From: Sulfuritalea sp.
Lineage (GTDB): Bacteria > Pseudomonadota > Gammaproteobacteria > Burkholderiales > Rhodocyclaceae
NCBI GenBank assembly: GCA_023229685.1
Contig: JALNYT010000002.1
Span: 1-64,000, forward strand
Reading direction: 5' to 3'
Length of the DNA: 64,000 bases
The position numbers and the translations under genes were made by a program. The notes below the pieces were generated by a model. That model saw only the letters and a program-made list of their open reading frames with translations. It was not told the origin of the DNA and ran no database searches. Shown piece by piece: positions 26,627 to 36,697 of this stretch (positions are counted from its first letter, which is position 1; every line of letters begins with the position of its first letter).

Positions 26627-27508
26627 TCAGAGCTCATCACGCACCCGCAGATACCTCGGGAAGCGCGGCATACCGTTTTGCGTAAGCTCGCGATAGCGGT
26701 AGGTGATCAACGTGCCCAGCGGCGGCGGCTTGCGGCGCAGCGCGTCGGTCAGGCCGCTACCCAGGGAAAAACGGCGACCATCGGGCAATTCCATCCGCAA
26801 GGCGCCGAGCATCCCGATGTATTTACCTTTGCCGGGCAGATGAGCAACGACGCGGGCTTCGGCATCGAGCCATGGTGTTACTTTGAGCAAGGCACTGGAG
26901 CGGCCGGTTTCGTAGGCGGCATCGTCGCGGTGGAGCATCAGGCCTTCGCCACCGCTATGGACAATATCGTGCAGCTTTTTTTGCAGCGCAGCCGCGTCGG
27001 ACAGACGGAATTGGGGAATAGCCTGCAACCAGGGCAGATTAGCTGCGGCGATGACGGCCCTGATCTGTTCGACACGGGCGGTGAAACTGCCGGAAGCATT
27101 CGGTAATTCGAAGATCATGTAGCGCACGCGCCGCCATTCGGTGTCGTCGGGTGACTGACGGCGGACGATGGACGACAGCCGATCGAAGCTGCCGCGCTCG
27201 AGCCAGAGTTCGCCATCCAACGGCTGACTGGGCAAAGCATCGAGAAACCACTTGGGAGCGGGAACCGGGTTGCCGCTGCGAAACCGCAGGTTCTTGCCAT
27301 CCCAACTGGCGCGCACGCCATCCAGTTTTTCGCTGACCCAGTAGCGCGAGACGTCGATGTCGCCGCGATAGCGCTCGGCCAGGATCAGAGCCGGGGTTAA
27401 CGGCTCGACGGCCAGCGTCAGCGTGGACGCTGCCAGGGCAAGCAGCGCGAACAGCATGCCAACGACACTGCGCAACGGCCTGTCCGAGCGGCGGTTGTCA
27501 GCCGCCAT
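26627..27508 (-). CDS. Secreted ATP-dependent DNA ligase (LigE/LigB-like)
   Basis: A 293-residue minimal ATP-dependent ligase. Residues 12-35 form a signal-peptide-like segment ([21 protein letters not shown]), the periplasmic type known from Neisseria and Haemophilus. The nucleotidyl-lysine is K61 in SEKLDGVR (motif I), followed by FRSGN, LDGELW (motif III), EGLMLHR (motif IV) and LLKVTPW (motif V). An OB-fold domain fills the C-terminus. The start at ATG 27508 overlaps fcl by 11 bp; the frame extends further upstream but without signal-peptide sense. It is the last live gene of the GDP-fucose operon, an odd place for it. Proposed roles of relatives include repair of DNA taken up or located in the periplasm. 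Confidence 0.85.
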   Translation of the reverse strand: MAADNRRSDRPLRSVVGMLFALLALAASTLTLAVEPLTPALILAERYRGDIDVSRYWVSEKLDGVRASWDGKNLRFRSGNPVPAPKWFLDALPSQPLDGELWLERGSFDRLSSIVRRQSPDDTEWRRVRYMIFELPNASGSFTARVEQIRAVIAAANLPWLQAIPQFRLSDAAALQKKLHDIVHSGGEGLMLHRDDAAYETGRSSALLKVTPWLDAEARVVAHLPGKGKYIGMLGALRMELPDGRRFSLGSGLTDALRRKPPPLGTLITYRYRELTQNGMPRFPRYLRVRDEL

Positions 27509-28433
27509 GGCGCGCCATGAAATCGCGGTAGGCCAGCACGATGCCGTCACGCAGCGGGGTGCTCGCCTGCCAGCCGATGTCACGCAAACGACTGACGTCG
27601 AGCAATTTGCGCGGCGTGCCATCCGGCTTGGTCGCGTCGAACACGATGCCGCCCGCGAAGCCGACAACCGACATGACTATCCCGGCAAGCTCGCGGATGG
27701 TGACGTCTTCACCGGCGCCGATGTTGTAGATGCCATCGGTGACGCCCTGTTCCATGAGGAAGACGCAGGCGTCTGCCAGATCATCGACATAGAGAAACTC
27801 TCGCCGGGGCGTGCCAGTGCCCCACACCACCAGTTCGCTGTCGCCACGCTGCTTGGCTTCATGCGCCTTGCGGATCAGCGCGGGCAGCACATGACTGTTG
27901 GCCAGATCGTAGTTGTCGTTGGGGCCATAGAGATTGGTCGGCATGACCGAGAAGTAACCCGTCCCGTGCTGGCGGTTGTAGCTTTCGCACAGCTTGATGC
28001 CGGCGATCTTGGCGACCGCATAGGGCTCGTTGGTCGGCTCCAGCGGACCGGCAAGGAGGTAGTCTTCCTTGATGGGTTGCGCGCAGTCGCGCGGATAAAT
28101 GCAGCTCGACCCGAGGAAGCACAAACGCTGGACACCCGCAAGCCATGCGCCGTGGATCAGGTTGGCCTCGACCATCAGGTTCTGGTAAATGAAGTCTGCA
28201 CGAAAGCTGTTGTTGGCCTGAATACCACCCACCCTGGCTGCCGCAATGAAGATGAAGTCGGGTTTTTCCTGCGCCAGAAAGGCTTGCGTCGCGGCCTGGT
28301 TCAGTAGATCCAATTCCGCATGGGTGCGGGTGATGATGTTGCTGTAGCCGGCCTGCTGCAAACGGCCAACCAGCGCCGAGCCCACCATACCGCGATGGCC
28401 GGCGACGTATATCTTCGCCGAGCGATCCGTCAT
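27498..28433 (-). CDS. fcl: GDP-L-fucose synthase
   Basis: NADPH-dependent epimerase/reductase turning GDP-4-keto-6-deoxy-mannose into GDP-L-fucose. The 311 residues match the family. The Rossmann motif is [10 protein letters not shown] near residues 12-21, the SSCIYP serine and Y-x3-K ([10 protein letters not shown]) follow, and [12 protein letters not shown] and [18 protein letters not shown] are diagnostic. ATG at 28433 overlaps the gmd stop as ATGA, so it is coupled to the enzyme that makes its substrate. Confidence 0.93.
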   Translation of the reverse strand: MTDRSAKIYVAGHRGMVGSALVGRLQQAGYSNIITRTHAELDLLNQAATQAFLAQEKPDFIFIAAARVGGIQANNSFRADFIYQNLMVEANLIHGAWLAGVQRLCFLGSSCIYPRDCAQPIKEDYLLAGPLEPTNEPYAVAKIAGIKLCESYNRQHGTGYFSVMPTNLYGPNDNYDLANSHVLPALIRKAHEAKQRGDSELVVWGTGTPRREFLYVDDLADACVFLMEQGVTDGIYNIGAGEDVTIRELAGIVMSVVGFAGGIVFDATKPDGTPRKLLDVSRLRDIGWQASTPLRDGIVLAYRDFMARHGG

Positions 28434-29518
28434 TCGTGACGATCCATGGCCTTGAAGCCATGCTTCTTGATCAACTCGTCGCGTTCCGCGGCCTTGAGAT
28501 CCTCACGGACCATTTCGGCGACGAGCTCGGCGAAGGTCGTCTGCGGTGTCCATCCCAGCTTTTCACGCGCCTTGGTCGCGTCGCCCAGCAGGGTTTCGAC
28601 TTCCGTCGGTCTGAAGTAGCGTGGATCGACCTGGACAATGCAATTGCCCAGCGCATCGTAGCCTTTTTCGTCCACACCCGAACCGCGCCATGCCACCGCA
28701 ATACCGATTTCCGTTGCAGCCGCATTGACGAAATCGCGGACGCTGTATTGCACGCCGGTGGCTATGACGAAATCCTCAGGCTTCTCCTGCTGCAGCATCA
28801 GCCACTGCATTTCGATGTAGTCGCGGGCATGACCCCAGTCGCGCTTCGAGTCCAGGTTGCCGAGAAACAGGCAATCCTGCAGACCGAGCTTGATGCGCGC
28901 CAGCGCGCGGGTGATCTTGCGGGTGACGAAGGTTTCGCCGCGAATCGGCGACTCGTGGTTGAACAGGATGCCGTTGCAGGCGTACATGCCATACGCCTCG
29001 CGGTAATTCACCGTAATCCAGTAGGCATACAGCTTGGCCACCGCGTAGGGGCTGCGCGGATAAAAGGGCGTGGTTTCCTTTTGCGGACTTTCCTGCACCA
29101 GGCCAAACAGTTCGGACGTGCTGGCCTGGTAGAAGCGGGTCTTCTTCTCCATGCCGAGAATGCGCATCGCCTCGAGGATGCGCAGGGCGCCCAGCGCATC
29201 GGAGTTGGCCGTGTACTCGGGTTCCTCGAAGCTCACGGCGACATGGCTCTGCGCGGCGAGGTTGTAGATTTCTTCGGGTTGCACCTGCTGGATGATGCGC
29301 ACCAGGCTCGAACTGTCCGTCATGTCACCGTGGTGCAGGGTGAAGCGGCGGTCCGTGACATGCGGATCCTGATACAGGTGATCGATGCGGTCGGTATTGA
29401 ACAGCGAGGTCCGGCGTTTGATGCCATGCACCTCGTAATTTTTCTCCAGCAGAAACTCGGCGAGATAGGCGCCGTCCTGGCCAGTAACACCGGTAATCAG
29501 CGCGATTTTCTTGGTCAT
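28430..29518 (-). CDS. gmd: GDP-mannose 4,6-dehydratase
   Basis: Converts GDP-D-mannose to GDP-4-keto-6-deoxy-D-mannose, the precursor of GDP-fucose. The 362-residue extended SDR shows [15 protein letters not shown] at the NAD(P) site, [27 protein letters not shown], the STSELFG motif, [12 protein letters not shown] (Y-x3-K) and [13 protein letters not shown]. It is ATGA-coupled to both manC upstream and fcl downstream. Confidence 0.94.
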   Translation of the reverse strand: MTKKIALITGVTGQDGAYLAEFLLEKNYEVHGIKRRTSLFNTDRIDHLYQDPHVTDRRFTLHHGDMTDSSSLVRIIQQVQPEEIYNLAAQSHVAVSFEEPEYTANSDALGALRILEAMRILGMEKKTRFYQASTSELFGLVQESPQKETTPFYPRSPYAVAKLYAYWITVNYREAYGMYACNGILFNHESPIRGETFVTRKITRALARIKLGLQDCLFLGNLDSKRDWGHARDYIEMQWLMLQQEKPEDFVIATGVQYSVRDFVNAAATEIGIAVAWRGSGVDEKGYDALGNCIVQVDPRYFRPTEVETLLGDATKAREKLGWTPQTTFAELVAEMVREDLKAAERDELIKKHGFKAMDRHE

Positions 29519-31005
29519 TGCTTGCGTCCGTAGTTGTCTTCAAAGCGCACGATGTCATCCTCACCCAGATAACTGCCCGACTGTACCTCGATGATCTCGA
29601 GTGGTATCTGGCCGGGGTTTTCCAGGCGATGCTTGACGCCCAGCGGGATATAGGTCGATTCGTTCTCGCCGAGCAGGATGATCTCATTGCCGCGGGTCAC
29701 CTTCGCGGTACCGCGTACCACCACCCAGTGCTCGGCACGGTGGTGGTGCATCTGCAGCGACAGCGTGGCGCCGGGGCGAACCACGATGCGCTTGACCTGA
29801 AACCGCTCGCCGCTGTCGATGCCGTCATACCAGCCCCAGGGCCGATGCACCTTGCGGTGCAGTTCGACTTCGCTGCGCCCGGCTGCCTTCAGCCGGCTGA
29901 CGATGCGCTTGACCTCCTGAGTACGGGACTTGGGTGCGATCAGTACGGCATCCGCGGTTTCCACCACCACCATGTCCTCGCAGCCGATGCAGGCGACAAG
30001 GCCGTGTTCGGCGATCACCAGATTGCCGTGCGAGTCTTCCAGCCAGACATCGCCTTTCACGGCATTGTTATCGGCATCGCGATCGATGGCCTGCCACAGT
30101 GCATCCCAGGCGCCGACGTCCGACCAGCCGACATCGAGCGGAACCACGCGACTCGGAATGCCCAGCGTCGTGACGGCGGGCAGCTTTTCCATCACCGCAT
30201 AGTCGATCGAATCGGCGGGGGATGCGGCGAACGCATCCGCATCGAGCCGCACGAAATCGCCATCGTCGTGCGCGGCATCCACCGCCTTGCGGCACGCGGC
30301 CAGAATCTCCGGCGCGAAGTGGTCGATGGCCTTCAGCCACACCGAAGCGCGCAGCATGAAGATTCCGCTGTTCCAGAAATGCCGGCCGCCGGCCACATAG
30401 GCTGCGGCCGTCGCTGCATCCGGCTTCTCGCAGAAGGCTAGCAGGCCGACAGGCGCACCCCGCGCCGTGTCGGACTCTGTCTGCCGGGAATTCCGCTTCG
30501 CGGGCCGGCAAGCGCCGACTTTCGTCTCGATATAGCCGTAGCCGGTTTCGGGGCGGTCAGGGACGATGCCAAAAGTCACCACGGCGCCACTCTCGGCCTC
30601 CGGAAAACCGCGCAGCACGGCTTCCCTGAATGCTCCGGCATTGCGCACATGGTGATCTGCCGGCGTCGCCAACAGTACCGGGTCGGCGCCGTCACGCATG
30701 GCATAGAGCGCGGCCGCCGTCAGCGCGGGGGCGGTATTGCGGCCGACAGGCTCCAGCAGCAGGGTCCAGGCCGCCAGCCCGAGCTGGCGCAATTGCTCGG
30801 CGGTGATGAAGCGATATTCCTGATTGCTGACGATGATCGGCGTCCCCAGCGGCAGGCCTTCAAGGCGACGCACGGTGTTCTGCAGCAAGCTCTCGCCGCC
30901 CAGCAAAGGCTGCAGCTGCTTCGGATGTTTCTCGCGCGACACGGGCCACAGGCGCGTGCCGGAACCGCCGCTGAGAACGACAGGCACCAGCAGCGAATCA
31001 GACAT
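29515..31005 (-). CDS. manC: Mannose-1-phosphate guanylyltransferase / mannose-6-phosphate isomerase
   Basis: Bifunctional type II enzyme of 496 residues making GDP-mannose. The N-terminal nucleotidyltransferase has [22 protein letters not shown] and [13 protein letters not shown]. The C-terminal cupin-type isomerase domain (about 380-496) has [40 protein letters not shown] and the closing [16 protein letters not shown]. The ATG at 31005 overlaps the upstream epimerase by 8 bp; an upstream in-frame extension is not needed. It supplies GDP-mannose to gmd and fcl that follow. Confidence 0.93.
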   Translation of the reverse strand: MSDSLLVPVVLSGGSGTRLWPVSREKHPKQLQPLLGGESLLQNTVRRLEGLPLGTPIIVSNQEYRFITAEQLRQLGLAAWTLLLEPVGRNTAPALTAAALYAMRDGADPVLLATPADHHVRNAGAFREAVLRGFPEAESGAVVTFGIVPDRPETGYGYIETKVGACRPAKRNSRQTESDTARGAPVGLLAFCEKPDAATAAAYVAGGRHFWNSGIFMLRASVWLKAIDHFAPEILAACRKAVDAAHDDGDFVRLDADAFAASPADSIDYAVMEKLPAVTTLGIPSRVVPLDVGWSDVGAWDALWQAIDRDADNNAVKGDVWLEDSHGNLVIAEHGLVACIGCEDMVVVETADAVLIAPKSRTQEVKRIVSRLKAAGRSEVELHRKVHRPWGWYDGIDSGERFQVKRIVVRPGATLSLQMHHHRAEHWVVVRGTAKVTRGNEIILLGENESTYIPLGVKHRLENPGQIPLEIIEVQSGSYLGEDDIVRFEDNYGRKQ

Positions 31006-32005
31006 GCATGTAGCTCCGGTACCAGTCGACAAAGCGACGCACGCCGTCGACCACGGGTGTTTGCGGCGAGAAGCCGGTGACGCGGGTAAGTTCGGCAGTA
31101 TCGGCGTGCGTCGCCGGCACATCGCCGTCCTGCAGCGGCATGAAATTCTTGGTCGCCTTTTTGCCCAGCGCCTGTTCCAGCGCCTCGATGTAGGCCATCA
31201 GTTCCACCGGCTGGTGGTTGCCAATGTTGAACACGCGATACGGCGCCCAGCTGGTCGCCGGATCGGGCGTCTGCTTGTCGAAGTCCGGATTGGCCTGCGG
31301 CGGGCGATCGAGGACGCGGATGACGCCTTCGGCAATGTCGTCGATGTAGGTGAAGTCGCGCCACATCTTGCCGTGGTTGAAGACATCGATCGGCCGGCCT
31401 TCGAGGATCGCCTTGGTGAACAGGAACAGCGCCATGTCGGGACGGCCCCACGGCCCATACACGGTGAAGAAGCGCAAGCCGGTGGTCGGCAGCCCGAACA
31501 GGTGGCTGTAGGTGTGCGCCATCAATTCGTTGGCCTTCTTGGTCGCGGCGTAGAGGCTGACCGGATGATCGACGTTGTCGTGTTCCGAAAAGGGCATGCG
31601 CTCGTTGCCGCCGTAGATGCTGGAACTGCTGGCGTAAACAAAGTGTTCGACACCGACATGGCGGCAGCCTTCGAGGATATTCACGAAGCCGACCACGTTG
31701 CTATCAACGTAGGCATGCGGATTTTGCAGCGAGTAGCGGACGCCGGCCTGTGCCGCGAGATTGATGACGCGCTGCGGGCGTTCCCTGGCGAACAGGGCGG
31801 CGATGCCTTCGCGGTCGGCGATATCGAGCCGGGCAAGACTGAAACGCGGATTGGGGGTCAGGCGCGCCAGTCGCGCTTCCTTCAAGGCCACGTCGTAGTA
31901 GTCATTGAGGTTGTCTACGCCGACCACCTCATCGCCGCGCGCCAGCAAACGCTCGCAGACGTGCATGCCGATGAACCCGGCGGCGCCGGTAAGCAGAACT
32001 TTCAT
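30998..32005 (-). CDS. UDP-glucuronate 4-epimerase family protein
   Basis: A 335-residue extended SDR that probably interconverts UDP-glucuronate and UDP-galacturonate. Motifs are [56 protein letters not shown], the catalytic [11 protein letters not shown] (Y-x3-K), and [17 protein letters not shown], which is typical of the GalA-forming epimerases (LspL/WbnF/CapI). It is the second gene of the operon headed by the WaaE-like transferase, coupled by ATGA. UDP-GlcNAc or UDP-Glc specificity is less likely. Confidence 0.87.
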   Translation of the reverse strand: MKVLLTGAAGFIGMHVCERLLARGDEVVGVDNLNDYYDVALKEARLARLTPNPRFSLARLDIADREGIAALFARERPQRVINLAAQAGVRYSLQNPHAYVDSNVVGFVNILEGCRHVGVEHFVYASSSSIYGGNERMPFSEHDNVDHPVSLYAATKKANELMAHTYSHLFGLPTTGLRFFTVYGPWGRPDMALFLFTKAILEGRPIDVFNHGKMWRDFTYIDDIAEGVIRVLDRPPQANPDFDKQTPDPATSWAPYRVFNIGNHQPVELMAYIEALEQALGKKATKNFMPLQDGDVPATHADTAELTRVTGFSPQTPVVDGVRRFVDWYRSYMHV

Positions 32006-32766
32006 GGGTTGCTTCTCTGAAAATCCAGCATCTTCGCATATTTGGCGAAGCTGGCAGTGCAGCCGACGAGGATGTGCACCAGGCCGGGAAGACCGTCGAG
32101 CAGGCCCATGCGGAGGAAGTAGAACTTGATGAAACGCAGCGCCGGCGACAGCAGCAGATGCCAGACCGTCGCGCGCCTCCCGCTTGCCAGGGCGGCGTTG
32201 GCTGCCAGGGTGCTGTAGCGGTTCTGTTTGGCGAGATAGGCCTCCAGCGACTCAGCCGATTCGTGCAACAGATCGCCCTGCAACGTGCCGGTTTCGCCCG
32301 TGGTCAGCACTTTCTCGTGCACCGCATCGTCCGACCAGTGCGCGCTGCGACGATCGAAGAGGCGCAAGCTCCAGTCGGGATAGCCCTCGCCGTGCTTCAG
32401 ATAGCGGCCCATGAAACGATTACAGCGGGCAAAGTGGAACGCCCTGAATGGCGGCGCCGACAAGGCGGCAAGGATGCTCTCGCGCAAACGCTCGCTGACC
32501 CGCTCGTCGGCATCGATGCAGAGCACCCAGTCGTTCCTTGCCTGTTCGACGGCAAACTGCTTCTGGGGCCCGAAGCCTCGCCAATCGGACTGAACTACCC
32601 GGGCGCCGCAGCTTTCCGCAATGGCCACCGTGGCGTCCTCGCTGGCGGAATCAACAATGATGATTTCCTCGCAGAAAGCCACGCTCGCAAGGCACTCGGC
32701 GAGCTGACTGGCGGCGTTCCTGGTGATCAGGACGGCGGAAAGGGGCTGACGGTCGTCGGAGGTCAT
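32002..32766 (-). CDS. Family 2 glycosyltransferase, LPS core type (WaaE/KdtX-like)
   Basis: A 254-residue GT2 with the short [18 protein letters not shown]-terminus, [11 protein letters not shown], the metal motif CIDADERVS, and [11 protein letters not shown], the layout of WaaE/KdtX beta-1,4-glucosyltransferases that extend heptose I in the LPS core. The C-terminal hydrophobic patch [14 protein letters not shown] suits membrane association. It is divergent from waaC across a 62-bp gap, which fits a core-oligosaccharide role. Sugar specificity is inferred from the family only. Confidence 0.82.
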   Translation of the reverse strand: MTSDDRQPLSAVLITRNAASQLAECLASVAFCEEIIIVDSASEDATVAIAESCGARVVQSDWRGFGPQKQFAVEQARNDWVLCIDADERVSERLRESILAALSAPPFRAFHFARCNRFMGRYLKHGEGYPDWSLRLFDRRSAHWSDDAVHEKVLTTGETGTLQGDLLHESAESLEAYLAKQNRYSTLAANAALASGRRATVWHLLLSPALRFIKFYFLRMGLLDGLPGLVHILVGCTASFAKYAKMLDFQRSNP

Positions 32767-32773
32767 GGGCGGC

Positions 32774-32779
32774 TATAAT
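32774..32779 (+). promoter_or_regulatory. -10 box for waaC-waaA
   Basis: A perfect TATAAT about 50 bp before the waaC ATG in the divergent gap. No good -35 element at 17 bp. On the minus strand TAAAAT at 32799-32794 is a possible -10 for the WaaE-like operon, so the two promoters may overlap. Confidence 0.5.
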
Positions 32780-32828
32780 TGCATTTGGGATGCATTTTAC
32801 GGCGCAAGGCGCCATCCCGCTCCTACCG

Positions 32829-33770
32829 ATGCGCATTCTTCTCATCAAAACATCCTCTCTTGGCGACGTGGTTCACAACCTGCCGGTCGTCAGCGACCTG
32901 CGCCGCAGATATCCCGAAGCGAAGATCGACTGGATTGTTGAAGAAGGATTTGTCGATATCCCTCATTTGCACTCCGGGCTGAGACACGTTATCCCGGTAG
33001 CGCTCAGGCGCTGGCGAGGATCTCTGGTGACTCGTGCAACGTGGCGTCAAGTCGGGCTCTTCTACGCGACGCTGCGAGATGAAAGCTACGATCTGGTAAT
33101 CGACACGCAGGGCCTGCTGAAAAGTGCGCTGATCACCCGCATGGCACGCGGCAAGAGCTGTGGATATAACGCCGCGTCGGCGCGCGAACCGTTGGCGGCG
33201 CGCTTCTACGACGCCACCTTCGACGTAGCGAAAGAGCTTCACGCGGTCCAGCGCAACCGGCGGCTTGCTGCCCTGGCCGCCGGCTACAGCATTGAAGAAG
33301 CACCGGACTATGGCATCGCCGTAGCGCCAGCGCCGACTCTTGGGATACGAACTGCCGTTCTGCTCACCGCCACCTCGCGCGACGACAAACTGTGGCCGGA
33401 GGAACGCTGGATAGCAGTGGGCCGTGGCTTGCACGAGCAAGGGCTCACTTGCCTGCTGCCGGCCGGTAGCGCAGCCGAGCGCGAGCGGGCGAAGCAAATC
33501 GCACAGGCCATTCCCGGTGCCACCGTCTTGCCGTCCATGAGCCTGCGGGACCTCGCCGGACAACTCGCGGTGGCGAGCCTTGTCATTGGCGCCGATACCG
33601 GTCTGGTGCATCTCGCTGCCGCTCTCGGGCGGCCGACGCTGGCGCTGTTCTGTGCGTCCGATCCGGGGCTGACCGGAGTTCTGGCAGAAACACCAGCCGT
33701 CAATCTGGGCGCCCGGGGTCAGCCGCCAAGCGTCGATCAAGTGCTCACAGCAGCAATGCCCCTGCTCTGA
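32829..33770 (+). CDS. waaC: LPS heptosyltransferase I
   Basis: Transfers the first L-glycero-D-manno-heptose from ADP-heptose to Kdo of the LPS inner core. The 313-residue GT-B protein begins MRILLIKTSSLGDVVHNLP, the family signature, and carries DLVIDTQGLLKSALITRMA, the diphosphate-binding TATSRDDKLWPEERW, and IGADTGLVHLAAALGRPTLALF. ATG 32829 is chosen because it gives the canonical N-terminus; an upstream ATG at 32790 adds 13 unlikely residues. The stop shares one base with the waaA start. Confidence 0.92.
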   Translation: MRILLIKTSSLGDVVHNLPVVSDLRRRYPEAKIDWIVEEGFVDIPHLHSGLRHVIPVALRRWRGSLVTRATWRQVGLFYATLRDESYDLVIDTQGLLKSALITRMARGKSCGYNAASAREPLAARFYDATFDVAKELHAVQRNRRLAALAAGYSIEEAPDYGIAVAPAPTLGIRTAVLLTATSRDDKLWPEERWIAVGRGLHEQGLTCLLPAGSAAERERAKQIAQAIPGATVLPSMSLRDLAGQLAVASLVIGADTGLVHLAAALGRPTLALFCASDPGLTGVLAETPAVNLGARGQPPSVDQVLTAAMPLL

Positions 33771-35032
33771 TGGCACGCTTGATCTACACGCTCGTCGTGC
33801 TTGCCCTGATGCCCTGGGCGATCCTGCATCTCCTCTGGCGCGCCCGCAAGCAGCCCGAATATCTTCGGCACTGGGGAGAACGATTCGGTTATTTTGCTGC
33901 TACGGACGGTCAAGGCTTTCCAAAGCCGACTATCTGGCTGCACGCCGTATCGGTCGGCGAAACACGCGCCGCACAGCCACTGGTGACAGCCCTCCGCGAG
34001 CGCTATCCCGACCACCGCATTCTTTTCACGCACATGACACCGACCGGACGCGCGACGTCCGAGGCGCTGTTCGGCGACAGCGTGGATCGCATCTACCTGC
34101 CTTACGACACACCCTGGGCGATGCGGCGCTTTCTGCGCCACTACCGGCCGGTACTTGGTCTCATCATGGAGACGGAGTTGTGGCCGAATCTGATCGCGGC
34201 CTGCACGCAAGCGAAGGTGCCGCTGCGACTGGTCAACGCACGTCTGTCGGCTCGCTCGGCAAGGCGCTACGCCCTGTTTCATGCTCTGGCGCGCGAGGCG
34301 CTGCAGGGCCTGGTGGCAATCGGCGCCCAGTCCGCCGCCGATGCCGAGCGCCTCGAAGCGCTCGGCGCGCAGCGCGTCACCGTCACCGGCAACATCAAGT
34401 TCGACATCGAAGCACCGCCGGAGCAACTCCAGCTGGCCCGCGAGTTTCGTGCCCGCTACGGTAGCCGGCACGTCTGGGTGGCAGCCAGTACGCGCGAAGG
34501 GGAGGAAGTCCTGATCCTCGATGCGTGGCAGAGGGCTGGCCCTGATGAAGCACTATTGGTCATCGTACCGCGCCATCCGCAACGCTTCGACGAAGTGATG
34601 CGACTCGCATCGGAGCGTGGCTTCGCCGTGCAGCGGCGCAGCGACAATGCCGCCATTGCAGCTTTCACCCAAGTATTGATCGGCGACAGCATGGGCGAGA
34701 TGTTCGCCTTCTATGCGTCGGCCGACATTGCCTTCATTGGCGGCAGCCTGCTCGATTTCGGCAGTCAGAACCTGATCGAAGCCGCTGCCTGCGGTACGCC
34801 GATCCTGATCGGCCCCTCAACGCGGAATTTTGCCGAAGCCGCACGCGCCGCAATCGACTGCGGTGCGGCCCTGGCAATCCTCGATGCCGATGATCTGGTG
34901 AGTGAGGTCAATGCCTTGCTGTCGAGCGCCGAGCGCCGCCGACAGATGAGTGCGGCCGGGCGCGCCTTTGCCGAGCGCCATCGGGGCGCCACCGCGCGTA
35001 CCCTGGAGTTGATCAGTCGAGCAGTGCGTTGA
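33770..35032 (+). CDS. waaA: 3-deoxy-D-manno-octulosonic acid (Kdo) transferase
   Basis: Adds Kdo from CMP-Kdo to lipid IVA on the cytoplasmic face of the inner membrane. The 420 residues match the family: an N-terminal membrane anchor (LIYTLVVLALMPWAILHLLW), the catalytic-region HAVSVGETRAAQPL, FTHMTPTGR, METELWPNLI, VTGNIKFD, and FIGGSLLDFGSQNLIEAAACG near the CMP-Kdo site. The last six or seven codons overlap the convergent tolC-like gene by 20 bp. Confidence 0.93.
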   Translation: MARLIYTLVVLALMPWAILHLLWRARKQPEYLRHWGERFGYFAATDGQGFPKPTIWLHAVSVGETRAAQPLVTALRERYPDHRILFTHMTPTGRATSEALFGDSVDRIYLPYDTPWAMRRFLRHYRPVLGLIMETELWPNLIAACTQAKVPLRLVNARLSARSARRYALFHALAREALQGLVAIGAQSAADAERLEALGAQRVTVTGNIKFDIEAPPEQLQLAREFRARYGSRHVWVAASTREGEEVLILDAWQRAGPDEALLVIVPRHPQRFDEVMRLASERGFAVQRRSDNAAIAAFTQVLIGDSMGEMFAFYASADIAFIGGSLLDFGSQNLIEAAACGTPILIGPSTRNFAEAARAAIDCGAALAILDADDLVSEVNALLSSAERRRQMSAAGRAFAERHRGATARTLELISRAVR

Positions 35033-36344
35033 CCAGCGCCACATCTTCTTCGCCCAGGCTGCCGGCGGCGGCCTTGAGCTTGAGCAGCGCGGCCAGTGTG
35101 TCCAACCGGGCCTTGGCCAACTTCTGCTGGGTGTCGAAGAGTTGGCTCTGAGCGTTCAAGACGTCGATGTTGATGCGCACGCCGACTTCATAGCCGAGCT
35201 TGTTTGAATCCAGCGCCGACTGCGACGAGGTCAGTGCCGCTTCATAGGCCTTGACCTGCGCCAGGCCGGAAGTCACCCCCAGATAGGCCTGGCGTGCGTT
35301 GAGCGCCGCGGTACGCCGCGCGTTTTCGAGATCGGCAGCCGCTTTCTCCTTCAGGGCGACGGCTTCGCGATCCCTGGAGGCAACCGCGCCACCGGCGAAG
35401 ATCGGAATGGCCAACTGCACGCCGATGGTGTTCACATTGCTGTCGGTGCCAAAGCCAAGGGTCGTGCTGTTGGTGGCCGAAAGACGTCCCCGCGTCGCCA
35501 CCAGATCCAGTGTCGGGTAATGCCCGGCGCGCTGCTTCTGGACTTCACGCGTGGCGATTTCATACAGGGCCTGAAAGATCTGCACCGAGGCGCTTGCAGA
35601 TTCGGCCATCTCCACCCATTTTCCGATGTCGTCGGGTTGCGGACGGACCAGCTGGACCCCGGGCCGGAGGTTTTTCAGGCCTTCCGGCTCCTTGCCGATC
35701 ACCGAGCGCAAGACCTGTCGCTTGACCGTCAGATCATTATCCGCGGCGATCTCCTGAGCGTTCGTGAGGTCATAGCGCGCCTGCGCCTCGTGGGTATCCG
35801 TAATCGTGGCGGTACCGACCTCGAAATTGCGCTTGGCTGACTCGAGCTGCTCCGCAATTGCCACCTTCTGCGCCTGCGCGGTTGCCAGCGTATCCTGCGC
35901 CAGCAGCACATCGAAATAGGCTTGGGCGGCGCGCACAATCAGCTCTTGCCGCGCCAGTCCGAACTGCGCTTCGGCTTGCACCACGGCAAGCTCCGACTGC
36001 GTGTAGGCAACCCAGTTCTGCCAGCGGAACAGAGGTTGCGAAAGGCTCACCGTCCAGCCATTGTTGTTGTAGTTCGTGGTGATCTCGGCAGCGCCCGTTA
36101 TCCGAGGCGTAGTGGCGACCTCATTCCACGTCGTATTGGAGGCGAGGCCGACCGTTGGCAGCAAGCCCGCGCGGCCCTGCGGCAGCTTCTCGCGGCCAGC
36201 GTCAAGCGCGGCTCGGGCCGAGGCATATTGCGCATCGTAGGCAACCGCGTCGCGATACACCGCCATGAGGTCAGCGCCATGGACGAGTCCGGCCAGTCCG
36301 CCTGACAAGCATCCGGCAACTATTAATGGAAGTACTTTGCTCAT
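35013..36344 (-). CDS. TolC-family outer-membrane channel protein
   Basis: A 443-residue outer-membrane efflux duct. The signal peptide covers residues 1-23 (VLPLIVAGCLSGGLAGLVHGA, cleaved before DLMAVYRDA). Two repeated coiled-coil halves follow, with the internally duplicated RLxLA-type motifs (DTLATAQAQKVAIAEQLESAKRNFEVGTATITD and QSALDSNKLGYEVGVRINIDVLNAQ region). ATG at 36344 has GGAG eight bases upstream; the longer frame is discounted. TolC joins inner-membrane pumps and adaptors, and two such pairs lie just upstream (37420-45940). It follows the rhodanese gene by 25 bp. Its 3' end overlaps waaA on the other strand. Confidence 0.9.
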   Translation of the reverse strand: MSKVLPLIVAGCLSGGLAGLVHGADLMAVYRDAVAYDAQYASARAALDAGREKLPQGRAGLLPTVGLASNTTWNEVATTPRITGAAEITTNYNNNGWTVSLSQPLFRWQNWVAYTQSELAVVQAEAQFGLARQELIVRAAQAYFDVLLAQDTLATAQAQKVAIAEQLESAKRNFEVGTATITDTHEAQARYDLTNAQEIAADNDLTVKRQVLRSVIGKEPEGLKNLRPGVQLVRPQPDDIGKWVEMAESASASVQIFQALYEIATREVQKQRAGHYPTLDLVATRGRLSATNSTTLGFGTDSNVNTIGVQLAIPIFAGGAVASRDREAVALKEKAAADLENARRTAALNARQAYLGVTSGLAQVKAYEAALTSSQSALDSNKLGYEVGVRINIDVLNAQSQLFDTQQKLAKARLDTLAALLKLKAAAGSLGEEDVALVNALLD

Positions 36345-36369
36345 ACGAACTCCGCGTTCTTTGTTGATT

Positions 36370-36693
36370 TCAATACGTTGGCATCGTCGGATCAACATCC
36401 CGCGCCCAGGCGGCGACGCCACCCTGCAGGTTGCTGATGCTGGTGAAGCCCATTTGTTCCAGAAACAATCCGGCTTGATAGCTGCGCGCGCCGTGATGAC
36501 AGATCATTACAATATTCTCTTCGCGCCTGAGTTCATGATAGCGGGCGGGTACGCCGCGCATCGGCATGGATTGCGAACCGGCGATGCGGCAGGCCTCGAA
36601 CTCCCAGGCTTCGCGTACGTCGAGCAGCACCGGCTTGGCCCGCTCCGCATCGGCCAGCCACTCATTGAGTTGGGAGGCGGAGAGTTGGCGCAT
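36370..36693 (-). CDS. Single-domain rhodanese-like sulfurtransferase
   Basis: A 107-residue rhodanese fold of the GlpE size class. Visible are LLDVREAWEFEACRI, the active-site loop ICHHGARS with its cysteine, and the closing SNLQGGVAAWARDVDP. It probably carries sulfur as a cysteine persulfide in the cytoplasm. ATG at 36693 lies 5 bp after the pcm stop; a longer frame would run into pcm and is not supported. The set pcm-rhodanese-tolC is a recurrent order in betaproteobacteria. Confidence 0.88.
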   Translation of the reverse strand: MRQLSASQLNEWLADAERAKPVLLDVREAWEFEACRIAGSQSMPMRGVPARYHELRREENIVMICHHGARSYQAGLFLEQMGFTSISNLQGGVAAWARDVDPTMPTY

Positions 36694-36697
36694 GGGT

